A stretch of DNA of 50,996 nt. Origin: an uncultured Clostridium sp. GTDB lineage: Bacteria > Bacillota > Clostridia > TANB77 > CAG-508. The position numbers were made by a program, and so were the translations under genes. Position 1 is the stretch's first letter. Each line of letters starts with the position of its first letter. The stretch spans positions 1 through 50,996 of the forward strand of contig USRT01000014.1 in NCBI GenBank assembly GCA_900557195.1. Reading direction: 5' to 3'. Of this stretch, positions 35,045 to 46,060 are shown one piece after another. The notes beneath the pieces are model-generated. The model ran no database searches and was not told where the DNA came from. It was given only the letters and a program-made list of their open reading frames with translations.

Positions 35045-38000
35045 ATGATTAAATTAAAAAAATTTATAATTATAATATTAATTATTTGTATATTATTTCC
35101 TGGAAAATCATATGCGATAACACAAGAACAAGCTGGTGAGACAATAGCTCAATTTGCTGAAGATTTAGTAAATAATTATCCATCAGAATTTATATATTCA
35201 TGGACAGACTCTCAAAGATATGCTGCATATAGATTAGAAAGAACATCTGGGGTAACAAGTCATGGAGTATCATATCAAAATAAATATGCATTTGATTGTG
35301 TTGGTTTTGTAAGTTTCTGTATACATAACTCTTTGGGAATAGGAAATGAAGATTTTACTTTTTTTGTTACTCCACAAAGTGGCGCATATGCACCATATTT
35401 TGAAGAAATATCACCAAAACCAGATCTTAGCAATTTACAAAGAGGAGATATTATTGGTAATAGTTTTCCACATGTTATGATATATCTTGGAGATGGAAAA
35501 ATGGCAAACTGCGTAACTAATAGTGGAAATTACCCATTTATTCAAATTAAAGAAGTTAGTACATCAGGTGGATACAATTCATATGGTTTTGCAGCAAGGA
35601 TATCAAAGTCAACAGCAGAAAGTATAAATTCAGCAAACTGTACTACAATGTTTAATAAAATAACAGGTGCAGCTGATGACTATGGACAATATTATGGTAC
35701 AACATCAGGGTCATATGCAGGTTCTTATACTTTTGGGCAATGGCTATTTGATAAATTTGCGGGATTTTTTGATTATTTAGCAGGAATTATAACATATGTA
35801 TTTAGAGCACAATTTATAGGTTGGGGAAATATTATCGAAGAATTAGTAAATCTTGCAATAAATGAAGCAACGGGAATGGAAACTGTAACTGTAGAAAAAG
35901 ATGAAGAAAACTCAGGAGAAGATAGTAATGAACAAATTACATCAACTCCAGGAACAGGAAATCTATACACACCATCAGCTACTAATACAATGTGGTCTAA
36001 TAATAGAATTAATATTGAAGATATTATTTATAATAGAGTGCCTTTATTGGATATTAACTTTTTAGATGTTAAGTTAGATAGATATAGAGAAATAGAAGAA
36101 GCTAAAAGGCTACATGCTTCAGATGGTGAAGAGATACAAGTTATTAGTGAAGATAGTATAGTGTATGCATTACGTGCTAATATAGCAAAATGGTATATTG
36201 TTATTAGGCAAATATGTATTATAGTATTATTACTATTATTAATATATTTGGGAATTAGACTTGCAATATCTACAGTAGCATCAGATAAAGCTAAGTATAA
36301 AGGAATGCTTGTAGCATGGCTTACTAGTTTTATAGTTGTATTTTGTATACATTATTTTATGATGATTGTTATTGAGATAAATGAAGTTTTGGTGGATATT
36401 TTTGCAGAGGTTTCACAAAGCGCTATAGAAAATTCTGACAATGGAACAGGAAGTCAATCTATATATGATACTATGAGGACAAGAGCATATTCACTTAAAT
36501 TAAGTGAAGGATTTCCAGCTACAATATTTTATATGGTCTTAATATACTTTTTAATTAGATTTTTGTTTATTTATATAAAGAGATATTTTACAATAATGAT
36601 TTTAGCACTTATGGGGCCAATTATGTCTCTTAAGAATTGTTTTGATAAAATATCTACTGGTAAATCGAAATCAATGTCTAAATGGATGTATGATTTTGCA
36701 TTAAATGTATTTTTACAAACAATACATGCAATTATATATTGTATGTTTATGGTAATAGCATTTGATTTAGCAACAAATTCTGTAGCAGGATTTATAATGT
36801 CATTAATTGTTTTAAATTTCATATTTAAAGCAGAAAAAATATTTATGAATATTTTCAACTTTGAAGGAAGAGCATCATCATTAAGAGATGTAAATGAAAA
36901 TAAAAACTACTTTGCAGAGGCATACAAAGTTGGAATGGGTGTAACTATGTTTGGTGGAACTGCTCTAAAATTTGGATTTGGAGCTGTGGCAGGAAGCGGA
37001 AAATTCTTAGGAGAAAAAGCTCTTTCTGGTGCACAAATTGGAACATCAGCATTTAATAGACTAGTATGGGGAATGAGAAATATAGGAGCAAGAATAAATG
37101 GAGAAGATTCTATAGATTATGAACCAATTAACCTTAGTGAGAAATTTAAAAATGGAAAAGAAAATGTTAAAAATGGTATGGCTGATAGACTTAATAGTGT
37201 TGTAGAAGGTATTACAGGAGAAAGAAGTTTAAGATTAGATTTACATAATATTAAAAAACAGGATCCAGTATTATATGAAAAAACAAAAGAAGCTCTTAAA
37301 TTAAAGAAAGATTTGAAGTGGAAAACTTTAAAAAGAACATTCGGAGATAGTACAAAATCAATACGTTATATGGCAGAGTTGATGATGGGTGTACCAATGC
37401 TTGTAATAGATACACAATCTGGTATTTCTGCATTAGCAGATGCTACTGGCGGATTAAAAGGAATGGGAGCTAAGAAAAAGGAATACGGGTATAGAAGAAA
37501 AATCAATGGAAAAAAAGGAAATCTTGCGAAAACGGCTTTAAATGCAGCTACATTTGGTGGAGTAAATGCTACTGCAAATAACATAGACAAATTTAAGAAA
37601 GATCGTAAAAAACTTGTTAATAATAATAAATTAGTTGGCAATTTAAATAAAGCTAATATGTTAGAAATAAAGATACAAAAAGAAGTAGACAAGATGATAA
37701 AAGACGGAAAGAAAGATAAAGTTGAAAACATAATGGATGACGCTTTAAAAGAAGTTATGACTGCAAGCAAAATTAAAGAGGCTGTTAGCAGATATATGGC
37801 AATGAAAGGTATTAAAAATGTTACAGAATCAGACTTAAATCAGATAGTTGATAAAATAAATAGTGAGGTTTATGGAAGTAATGTCGATAAAATTATCGAT
37901 AGATTTATGAAGAAAGGTTCAAAAGATAAGTTAGATGCAAGTGACATTGATAAGATTTTACAAATTATAGATGATAAAGTAGAAAGTGGAGTATCAGCTG

Positions 38001-38404
38001 TAATTAATGATAAAGCAAACAAAGATACTAAACATACAAAAGTAAAAAGCAATGTTAAGAAGTTTATGAAAAAAGAAGGCGTAAAAGCTATAGATGCTGA
38101 TAAAGCAAAAGAATTATTGAAGTCTGAGGATGCAGAATCAAGCTTTGGAATAGAAACAACAAAGGATGTTAAAGATAGCATAGCAAGAAAATTTGGTGGT
38201 AAGAAGCCAAAAGCATTAGATAAGAAACAAGCTGTTAGTGCAATTGAAGATGCTATACTTGCAGGAAGTAAAGCACAAGAAACAGATTTAGGAAGAATGA
38301 TGAGAGAATTAAAAACTCTTAGAGAAAAAACTAAAAACACTCAAGGAAAAACAGTTGTAAATTTAAATGAGTTTACTAAAGGATTAAAAGAAAAGTTAAA
38401 ATAG
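35045..38404 (+). CDS. NlpC/P60-like peptidase fused to TrbL-like channel (channel 2)
   Basis: This 1119-residue protein has a signal peptide (ending near SYAITQ), then an NlpC/P60/CHAP-like domain (about 50-190) with a candidate catalytic Cys in YAFDCVGFVSF, a His in SFPHVMIYLGDG and a following polar residue. After a spacer come about six membrane helices with the shared signature AKWYIVIRQICIIVLLLLLI, then GIRLAISTVASDKAKYKG. The last 400 residues are a basic, helical cytoplasmic tail with KKDLKWKTLKRTF and coiled-coil repeats. Fusion of a wall-cutting domain to a VirB6/TrbL channel would place peptidoglycan opening at the pore. AAAGGAGGTAATAT precedes the start. Confidence 0.85.
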   Translation: MIKLKKFIIIILIICILFPGKSYAITQEQAGETIAQFAEDLVNNYPSEFIYSWTDSQRYAAYRLERTSGVTSHGVSYQNKYAFDCVGFVSFCIHNSLGIGNEDFTFFVTPQSGAYAPYFEEISPKPDLSNLQRGDIIGNSFPHVMIYLGDGKMANCVTNSGNYPFIQIKEVSTSGGYNSYGFAARISKSTAESINSANCTTMFNKITGAADDYGQYYGTTSGSYAGSYTFGQWLFDKFAGFFDYLAGIITYVFRAQFIGWGNIIEELVNLAINEATGMETVTVEKDEENSGEDSNEQITSTPGTGNLYTPSATNTMWSNNRINIEDIIYNRVPLLDINFLDVKLDRYREIEEAKRLHASDGEEIQVISEDSIVYALRANIAKWYIVIRQICIIVLLLLLIYLGIRLAISTVASDKAKYKGMLVAWLTSFIVVFCIHYFMMIVIEINEVLVDIFAEVSQSAIENSDNGTGSQSIYDTMRTRAYSLKLSEGFPATIFYMVLIYFLIRFLFIYIKRYFTIMILALMGPIMSLKNCFDKISTGKSKSMSKWMYDFALNVFLQTIHAIIYCMFMVIAFDLATNSVAGFIMSLIVLNFIFKAEKIFMNIFNFEGRASSLRDVNENKNYFAEAYKVGMGVTMFGGTALKFGFGAVAGSGKFLGEKALSGAQIGTSAFNRLVWGMRNIGARINGEDSIDYEPINLSEKFKNGKENVKNGMADRLNSVVEGITGERSLRLDLHNIKKQDPVLYEKTKEALKLKKDLKWKTLKRTFGDSTKSIRYMAELMMGVPMLVIDTQSGISALADATGGLKGMGAKKKEYGYRRKINGKKGNLAKTALNAATFGGVNATANNIDKFKKDRKKLVNNNKLVGNLNKANMLEIKIQKEVDKMIKDGKKDKVENIMDDALKEVMTASKIKEAVSRYMAMKGIKNVTESDLNQIVDKINSEVYGSNVDKIIDRFMKKGSKDKLDASDIDKILQIIDDKVESGVSAVINDKANKDTKHTKVKSNVKKFMKKEGVKAIDADKAKELLKSEDAESSFGIETTKDVKDSIARKFGGKKPKALDKKQAVSAIEDAILAGSKAQETDLGRMMRELKTLREKTKNTQGKTVVNLNEFTKGLKEKLK

Positions 38405-38417
38405 GGTAGGTGTGAGT

Positions 38418-40412
38418 ATGAAAAAGGTATTTAAGAAGCTCGGGATAACATTAATTATAATAATAACAGCGTTAATGATGCTAAAATCGACTTTTTCTCC
38501 ATATGCAGTATTTGCAGAAAAAACTGCTGCAGAACAGGAAGCAGATGATTTATCTGCTATGGATGTTGTAGGAGATGTTGCAGACTTTTTATTAGGCTTA
38601 GCATTATATATACCAAAAGCAATGGGAATGGCATTAGCTAGTTTACTTAGATTTCTTGTTTGGGGTATTACAGCAATTGGCGGTGCTGGTGCAGGAGAAG
38701 GAGTTGGATCTGTTGATGCAATTATATTTGGTGAAGCAGGTATTACGAGTATAGACTTCTTTAATACTTCTGAAAATGATACAATAAATTTAATTAGAGA
38801 TAATGTAGCAGTATGGTATTATGTACTTAGAAATTTATCAATTGTAATATTGTTAGGAATTTTATTATATGTAGGAATAAGAATGGCAATATCTACAGTT
38901 GCTTCAGATCAAGCTAAATATAAAAAAATGTTTATGGATTGGGCTGTAAGTTTAGCTTTAGTATTTGTACTTCAATATATAATGATATTTACTATAGAGT
39001 GCAATAATGTTTTGGTAGATACTTTAAATATAGCAAGAACTAATGTACAAACAGAAGAAGGTAAGACGTATGACAATGCATTAGATCAAATAGCAGGACA
39101 AGCATGGCATGTAAGTTTTACAGTTGGGGTATCTTCCACTCTTGTGTACATCATATTAGTAGGAATGACTATTATGTTCTTAATAATGTATATAAAGCGT
39201 ATGCTGACGATTGGATTTTTAATAGTTATATCTCCACTTATTACAATTACATATTCAATTGATAAAATGGGAGATGGAAAGTCTCAGGCATTAAATGCTT
39301 GGCTTAAAGAATTTGTATTTAATGTATTAATACAACCATTTCATTGTGTTATATATTTAATATTTGGAAATACAGCAATTAACTTACTAACAGAGCAACA
39401 AACACTTGCATCTGCAGTATTAGCAATATGTATGGTTCTATTTATATTTAAAGGTGAAAAAATAGTTAGAGACATATTTAACTTTAGAGCAAGCAGTTTA
39501 GGAGAGGCAATAGGTGGAGCAGCGGCAATTACAACAGGTATTAGTATGTTGAAAAATAAAGGTGAAAAAGATAAAAAGAATAAAGTTGATACAAAGAAGA
39601 TGCCTAATATGAGTAATCCTGGTGATAAGACTGGAGGAGCAGGACCTGGTAATGGAGGAGGAAACCCAAGTCAAAATCAGAACCAAAGTCAGAATCAAAG
39701 TCAGAATCAAAACTCTAGTCAAAACCAAGGTCAAAATCCAACTCCTAGTCAAAACGCTCCTTCAAATCCAACTCCAATTTCAAATACAGGATCACAAGGT
39801 AGTAAATTTGGAAGAGCAGTAAATGCGATAGCAGAAAATCCACTTTTACACCCATTAAGGACTGTAAAAGGTGTAACAGGTAAGGCTTTTAGTGGAGTAG
39901 AGAAAGTATATGGAAAGCTTCCAGCAGGAGTAAGACAATCTTTAGCATCAAGTGCAAAAATTGCTACAATGGCTACAATGGCAGCTTTAGGTGCGTCTAC
40001 AGGATCTGGAAAAAGTATTATGCCTGCACTTTATGCTGGTAGGTCAATGACTGAAGGTGCTGGAGCGATAGCAAGCAGTAGAAAAGCTAATAATTTAGTA
40101 GCACAAAATGAGGAAAAATTTGCACAGGCATATCAAAACTATAGATCACAAAGTGGATTAACTGATCAACAAATTGCTATGCAAACGCAGTATATGTTAG
40201 AACATGGTGATCCAGATAAGATGACAGATTCAGAAAGAGAATACTATAGTTATGCAAGACAAATGCAACAAACTTATGGTGTTATAGGAGAAGAAAAAGT
40301 AGAAGATAGAATGCAAGAAACATTAGGTTTAATTGCTGGTGGACAAATTAAGCCACCTAAACCAGAGCAACCAAAACCTCCAAAACCACCTAAGAAAAAA
40401 AGAAGAAAATAA
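38418..40412 (+). CDS. TrbL/VirB6-like channel protein 3 with long cytoplasmic tail
   Basis: About 664 residues: a signal peptide-like helix ending near YAVFAEK, about seven membrane helices including VWYYVLRNLSIVILLGILLY then VGIRMAISTVASDQAKYKKM, and SPLITITYSIDKMGDGKSQA as in channel 1. After the membrane part a low-complexity Gln/Asn/Ser run (QNQSQNQSQNQ type, about 410-460) leads to a predicted cytoplasmic helical domain and a Pro/Lys-rich end (PPKPPKKKRRK). GTG 38412 is possible, but AGGTG suits ATG 38418. VirB6-like proteins with long tails act in substrate handling. Confidence 0.85.
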   Translation: MKKVFKKLGITLIIIITALMMLKSTFSPYAVFAEKTAAEQEADDLSAMDVVGDVADFLLGLALYIPKAMGMALASLLRFLVWGITAIGGAGAGEGVGSVDAIIFGEAGITSIDFFNTSENDTINLIRDNVAVWYYVLRNLSIVILLGILLYVGIRMAISTVASDQAKYKKMFMDWAVSLALVFVLQYIMIFTIECNNVLVDTLNIARTNVQTEEGKTYDNALDQIAGQAWHVSFTVGVSSTLVYIILVGMTIMFLIMYIKRMLTIGFLIVISPLITITYSIDKMGDGKSQALNAWLKEFVFNVLIQPFHCVIYLIFGNTAINLLTEQQTLASAVLAICMVLFIFKGEKIVRDIFNFRASSLGEAIGGAAAITTGISMLKNKGEKDKKNKVDTKKMPNMSNPGDKTGGAGPGNGGGNPSQNQNQSQNQSQNQNSSQNQGQNPTPSQNAPSNPTPISNTGSQGSKFGRAVNAIAENPLLHPLRTVKGVTGKAFSGVEKVYGKLPAGVRQSLASSAKIATMATMAALGASTGSGKSIMPALYAGRSMTEGAGAIASSRKANNLVAQNEEKFAQAYQNYRSQSGLTDQQIAMQTQYMLEHGDPDKMTDSEREYYSYARQMQQTYGVIGEEKVEDRMQETLGLIAGGQIKPPKPEQPKPPKPPKKKRRK

Positions 40413-40448
40413 ATAATATAATTAAAAAGTGAGAGTAGGTGAATAAAT

Positions 40449-43400
40449 ATGCCAGAAAATACTGGAGGAGCTAAAAAAAGTGGAGCAAAGGAAACATTTG
40501 GAGCAGCTAAAAAGGCTTTTAATAATAGTAAAAGCAATGAAGGACAAAGTAATCCAAATAGCGGACAAGTTGATGATAATCAAGAAGAAGCTGGTAGTGT
40601 TCAAGATACTGCTAAAAGTAGTGGTAAAGGAAAAGACGGAGCTAAAAAAGCAAAGGATGCAGCTAAAAGAGGAAAGAAATTCTTTGATGGATTAAAAGGT
40701 ATACAATCCTTAGCTCCATTAGTTTCTGCATTAGGTACTATTGGGATTGCTTTACTTATAATCTTTTTAATAATAGGATTTATAGGTTTTTTTACTACGT
40801 TACCTGGACTTGCCATGGAAAAATTTACAGAGGCATGTAAGAACTTTTGGAATTGGGTAGTAGGAGCAGAAAAAATAGAAGTTAGTGAAACTGATTTAGT
40901 AGATTTAGCAAATTATATACAAGAATTAGGATATGAACTAGTTGGAAATGGTTTTGCAAGCGAAAGTCAGATTACAAGGGATGAAAATACAGGAGAGATA
41001 ACAGCTGTAGATACTGATAATGAAGGCTCAAAAGGTGATATGCCAAATTATTTATATGCATATGTATTACAAAATGAAAGAACATATACATTAAGAGGTG
41101 TTGAGGAAACAGGAGTTAATAAATTATTATCTTGTATACCAATTGTTGGGCAGTTAGCAGATGAGTTTGAGGATATTATTAGAAATTCCAGATATATTTC
41201 TAATAAATCGCAATATGGTATGTTACATTTCGATGAACTGAATAAAGACTGGTGGAATAATATAGATGACTTCGAACCATCTATTGATAGAGAAAATATG
41301 AAATTAAAAATAAAAACTGGTTTTTGGACTGTTTCTCAGATGAATTGGGATTTAGATGGATGGACAGGTAGATATGGAAAACCAATAGAGTTATCACTAG
41401 CATTACATTTATCTACAATGGCGCCAGATTTTGTTTATGATTTCTGTATGGACGATGATTTACAAACAGATATAGAACTTGGTTCTAAGGAAGTTGAATA
41501 TACAGCTGATTATAAATATATATCAAATGATGGACTTACTTTAACAAGGAAGGAAGTAATAGATGAGTATAATGATCAAATAGAGGCAATTAATATTAAT
41601 GCTAATTATAATGCTTTGTTTATGTCCAAAGACAAGATTGAATCATATTTATGGAATGATACAGAAATATATACACCACCAATAGACATTATGTCACAAA
41701 CTAATATAGTTCGTGTGGAGAATACAGATACTCGGAGATATATCATATTATAAGGCTTTAGATAAAGACGGAAATTCAATACAATTATATAATAGAGCCA
41801 AGAAGACTCCAAAGTTATATGAAATACAAGTAGATGGTACAGGAAAGCCAACATTTACAGAGTCTGAGAATGGTGATAATTTGTTAACATTGGCAGATGG
41901 TTATTATGGTAATTATCTTGTATCACTAGAGTGGGCGAGTATTCAGGATATGATATCAGTGCTGGATTATGGTAGCGACTGGGAAAAATATTGTCTAGTA
42001 GTCGATTTAAGACTTGAAAGAATGTCAAGTACTGATGTGAGAGCGTGTGGATTGAATCATTTTCTTAGGGATTATGATGATTGTATTGATTATATAAGTA
42101 CTGAAGAGGAAAATATTAATTGGTATCAACCAGATGAAGGATATTTAACTTATTTTCTTAGTGACGATGGAAAAATGGGAGAAGTTTTTGACAAATATGG
42201 AGATAGTGTATTAGATGGTTATGAATATTTTCATAAGAGAAATGATGTAGATAATTTGTGTAAAGGGCTAAAAGATGTATTAACAGAAATAATTGGTAAA
42301 GTAAATCAAGACAAAAATCTTATACAAACAAATATGGAACAAGTTATTGCTAAAAAGACTGCAGAATTAAATAAATGGGGATTAGATGCAGATACATTTT
42401 TATTATTATATAGGGTAATGAGTTCACAATCTACAAGTGTACATACATTTAAACCATATATAAATAAAGTTACACATCATTGGTATAAAGATGTATATTT
42501 TAATCCAGATGATGAGGATTACGCAAATGGAAAAATTCCAACTGATTGGGATTCTGCATATGATTTTACAAAAGAGATGCAGGATGTTACAGGAGAATAT
42601 AATCCAGAGGGATTAGCCGATACAGAGGATATTCAAAAATTAAAAGAAACAGGAAAAATAATGTATACATTAAATGGTACTGGAGATCATAGTAAAGATG
42701 TTACACAAATAAAGCAACCATTTATTTTAAGAACAGAACCATGGCATAATAAGGTAAAAAATTGGTTAACAAGTGGATATTTCTTTATATATGATGGTAC
42801 AATAGAAACTGCAGAAGAAATAGAAGCAGCGAGAAAGGTTCTAAAAAATAAATATGATCCTTCTAATCCATTGTTAATTTCTTATGAGAATAAAGAATTA
42901 TTGGTTGATTCTGAAAATAATGAAAAACCTGAAGTTGCAGAAATTGATAAAAAGGCAAAAGAACTTAATGATATTTTAGCTTCAACTGAATATAAAGATG
43001 GAAAAAAATATAAGGTAAGATTACAAAAGATTAATTTTGCTAAAAAATCATCTTTAGCAGCATTCTCTATATTAGAAAGTGTTCATACTAAAGATGGTGA
43101 ATATGTATATCGTGATTTAAAGGAATTTATGATTGAGCTTGGATATTTTACAGAAGCTGACTTTAAACTAATAGAAACTGGAGTTTTAGATTGGATTATA
43201 CCTGAATATGTTCCAGATGAATGGCCTGATAAAAAATATGAAAAGAGAAATGATGAATATGGTACATTTATTAGATCTAAAACTAGTATAGAAGCTGAAA
43301 GAGAAGAAGAAGAAAAGAAGTTAGAAGAGGCAAGTAAAAGGGAAGAACAGATAGCAGAAGGAAATACAGGATCTAGTGATGGAAATGTAGAGGCAAATGA

Positions 43401-44944
43401 AACTGAGAATACCGAAGATGAAAATAGTGAGGATGAAAACAATAAAACCGATAACAGAAATTCTAATACTGCAGTATCAAGATCTGCAGTATATCAGGAA
43501 TATGCACAGTCAGGAGAAGGATATGAAACAATAATTACTGTTAATGGTATTTCATATAAAAACTATAAACAAGGTGACTTTCCTAATATTCCATATTCAG
43601 AAGGATCAATTGCATCATCTGGATGTGGAGCTACATCAACAGCAATAGTACTTACAGGGTATGGATATGATGTTGGGGTACCAGAAGTAGCAAACTGGAT
43701 TACAGCAAATAGTGTTCCAACAAGTTGGGAAGCTAACAAAAAAGCTTTAGAACACTTTGGAGGAGTTACTAGTCAAGTTTATATACGGCGGAAGAGGAGA
43801 TACAGCCACTTATGTAAGTAAAATAAGAGAGGCATTTAGTCAAGGTAAACCAGTTATAGCGAATGTTAAACCATCTGCTGCAGGAAATAACTTATATACA
43901 AGTTATGGACACTATATAGTTTTATTAGGTGAGGACCAAAATGGAACAGTATTAGTTAGTGATCCAAATGGTAGAGGTGTTGATAATATAAAGAATAAGT
44001 ATACACCAGGATTAGAAGAGTTAGTTAGATTATATTTAACAGAGGAAGTATCTGGTAATGTAGGAGGTATTTTAATACCAGACCAAGTACCAACAGGAGT
44101 TAATTTTAATAAAAAGTTAGAAGGTTTTGAAGCTGGATTAGAAGTTATAACACCAGGACAAGCTGAAGTAATAAAAATTGAAGGAAATTCAATAACATTA
44201 AAATTTACAGCAGAAAATAAAGCTAAAAATATGACTATGAAAATTGAAGGTATTAGTATAAATCCTGATATAGCAGAAGGAGATCAATTAGAAAGTAAAC
44301 AGCCTATCGGAACAACAACAGAAGACGATATAAAACTTTTACTTAGAGATCAAAAGAAAGCAATTATAAATAATATTGAGGATTATATTGTAGTAAATAG
44401 TAAGAATATTTTAAGTGTAAGTCAACCTTATAATTTTTCACAAGATGATGTAGAGTTAATAGCTAAACTAATTGCTCATGAAATGAGACCAAGTGTTCTT
44501 GTAAGTGCATATGGAATGAATGAAGAAGATGCGATGGAAGCTGGTAAAGTATGTGGATATGTACTAGTGAATAGAGCTTTAGTAAACTACTCTGGAAATG
44601 GAACCACTCTTTTAGACCAACTATGTGCACCGGGACAATATGCAGGTGCAGATACATTACAAGAGTGGGCAAATGTAGAAATAACTCCAGACGTAATGGA
44701 AGCAGCCGAATGGATTAGTAAATATGATTGTAGTTCAGTTTTAAATCCGAGAGGTGAGCCTATGACAAGAAATATATTAGGACAGTCTGGATGGTGTCAA
44801 TGTAAGCCTAATGGTGTACCTGGAAGTACATGTTGGTGGTGGATTGATACAACTCAAGATGGGCAGGTAACAGAGGCTAATAGTCGTGGAGATCCTCCAT
44901 ATGATGCTTTTTATTGTAAGAATTCTGATTATCCAGAAAAGTAG
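40449..44944 (+). CDS. Giant secreted hydrolase (C39-like + SleB-like), read through two CGG +1 shifts
   Basis: Zero frame splits this into three. Skipping the C at CGG codons 41733 and 43786 gives one 1497-residue protein. It has a basic, Gly/Lys-rich cytoplasmic start, one membrane helix (about 92-118), and a large extracytoplasmic region of unknown repeats. A C39-like cysteine peptidase domain follows, with Cys in SSGCGATSTA, His in SYGHYIVLLGEDQNG and Asp in VSDPNGRG. The end is a SleB/hydrolase-2-like muramidase domain (DVELIAKLIAHEM to VLVNRALVNY). The second shift, VYI-G-GRGDTATYV, lies inside the peptidase domain and is needed to join Cys and His. It is the likely VirB1-like wall-opening factor. 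Confidence 0.87.
41733..41735 (+). other. CGG +1 frameshift site (giant hydrolase, first)
   Basis: Zero frame GAT ACT CGG AGA stops six codons on. Skipping the C gives ACT GGA GAT ATA TCA TAT TAT AAG, joining two long ORFs. The word is CGGA. Confidence 0.88.
43786..43788 (+). other. CGG +1 frameshift site (giant hydrolase, second)
   Basis: Zero frame TAT ATA CGG CGG AAG soon stops. Skipping the C of the first CGG gives ATA GGC GGA AGA GGA GAT, joining the Cys and His parts of the C39-like domain. The word is CGGC. The second CGG is then out of frame. Confidence 0.92.
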
Positions 44945-44954
44945 GAGGAAGAAA

Positions 44955-45525
44955 ATGAAAAAGGTAAGAATTATATTAACCATAATTATAATTATAAACA
45001 TTATGATTGCATTAATTCTTTGGATTAAACGGTAATTATCATCATAAAAGTGATGATGTAATGCAACAATTTGGAATACAAAACTATGAAAGTAAAGAAT
45101 TGGGTTTTACGAATTCTAAAGAAATAATTTCTTGTGTAAACAACACTAATTTTAAAACTTCAAAATTAATGATGTATGTGCAGAAATATATACAAGAGTC
45201 GCTTCCTAAAATATATAATGAATTAGTATTAAATAGAAATGCTGATGTTAATCAATATTATATTGATAACAAGGAGTTTTTATCGGATAAATTGAATATT
45301 AATAATTTAGAAGAATTACAAAGCCTTAAAAAAAGTTTACAAAATTTGAAGATAGATTTTAATAATTATTCTAAGGTGGATTTTATAGAAAATAGTGGAC
45401 AGAGTGACAAAAGAAACTTTTCTATAAAAATGAAGGTTTTTTATGGAGATAATTCTAGCATGAAATTACAGATGCAATCTGATATAAATTACAATGTTAA
45501 ATTCAAAATATTAGAAGAGGAGTAA
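44955..45525 (+). CDS. Small membrane-anchored protein, read through one CGG +1 shift
   Basis: Zero frame gives only a 25-residue hydrophobic peptide ending LILWIK-R-stop. Skipping the C of CGG at codon 26 (45030) gives 189 residues: the N-terminal helix MKKVRIILTIIIIINIMIAL followed by an extracytoplasmic domain from K-G-NYHHKSDDVMQQF through FTNSKEIISCVNNTNF to MKVFYGDNSSMKLQM. AGGAGGAAGAAA precedes the ATG, ten bases after the hydrolase gene. The helix and the domain are each meaningless alone, which supports the shift. No family is recognised; its place next to two NTF2-like candidates suggests an accessory subunit. Confidence 0.82.
45030..45032 (+). other. CGG +1 frameshift site (small membrane protein)
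   Basis: Zero frame ATT AAA CGG TAA stops immediately after CGG. Skipping the C gives AAA GGT AAT TAT CAT CAT and opens the main domain. The word is CGGT. Confidence 0.85.
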
Positions 45526-45532
45526 TTGTATT

Positions 45533-46048
45533 GTGAAAAATAAATTAAAAATATTAGACTATATTTTGATAATTACTTTATTAATTACTATAATGATAGT
45601 TGTAATAATAGTTATAAAATCTTTGGAAAAAAAATCAATACAAAATAATGCAATTAATAATGAAAAAAATATAACAGATATAAAGCAAGATAATAGTGGA
45701 AATGAATTAAAAGATATGTCTGAACGTGAAAGAATGGAATTTTATTTTTCTGAATTTATGGATTACATAGAAAATGGCAAATATCAAGAAGCATATAACT
45801 TATTGTATCCAGACTTTAAAGATAACTATTTTAAAACATTAGATGATTTTAAAAAATATGTAAATAAAACATATCCAGAATTTGTCTCTTTTAGTTATAA
45901 TGACATAGAAAGACAAGGGAATATATATGTTTTAATGATAACTGTTATCAATCCAGATTTAAGTAAAAGTGAAGCGAAAAAAAGTCAGAGAATTGTAATA
46001 AAGGAAAATAATTTTAATGATTTTGTTTTATCATTTCAAGTTATATAA
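45533..46048 (+). CDS. Possible VirB8-like (NTF2-fold) membrane protein 1
   Basis: This 171-residue protein has an N-terminal membrane helix (about 8-30), an Asn/Lys linker, and an extracytoplasmic domain with the unit FSEFMDYIENGKYQEAYNLL, then YPDFKDNYFKTLDDFKKYVN. The next protein has a clearly related unit. Such helix-turn plus beta-sheet units are typical of NTF2-like domains, the fold of VirB8/TcpC subunits. It starts with GTG 45533, seven bases after the previous stop. Assignment as VirB8-like is inference from fold pattern and context. Confidence 0.6.
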   Translation: MKNKLKILDYILIITLLITIMIVVIIVIKSLEKKSIQNNAINNEKNITDIKQDNSGNELKDMSERERMEFYFSEFMDYIENGKYQEAYNLLYPDFKDNYFKTLDDFKKYVNKTYPEFVSFSYNDIERQGNIYVLMITVINPDLSKSEAKKSQRIVIKENNFNDFVLSFQVI

Positions 46049-46060
46049 GGAGAAAAGAAT

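Noticed and set aside
37870..38340. Minus-strand ORF of 156 codons
   Set aside because: Antisense shadow of the channel 2 tail, with no binding site.
41713..43821. Independent gene starting MWRIQILGD
   Set aside because: The start is inside the coding sequence upstream, has no binding site, and the protein joins in the +1 frame after CGG at 41733.
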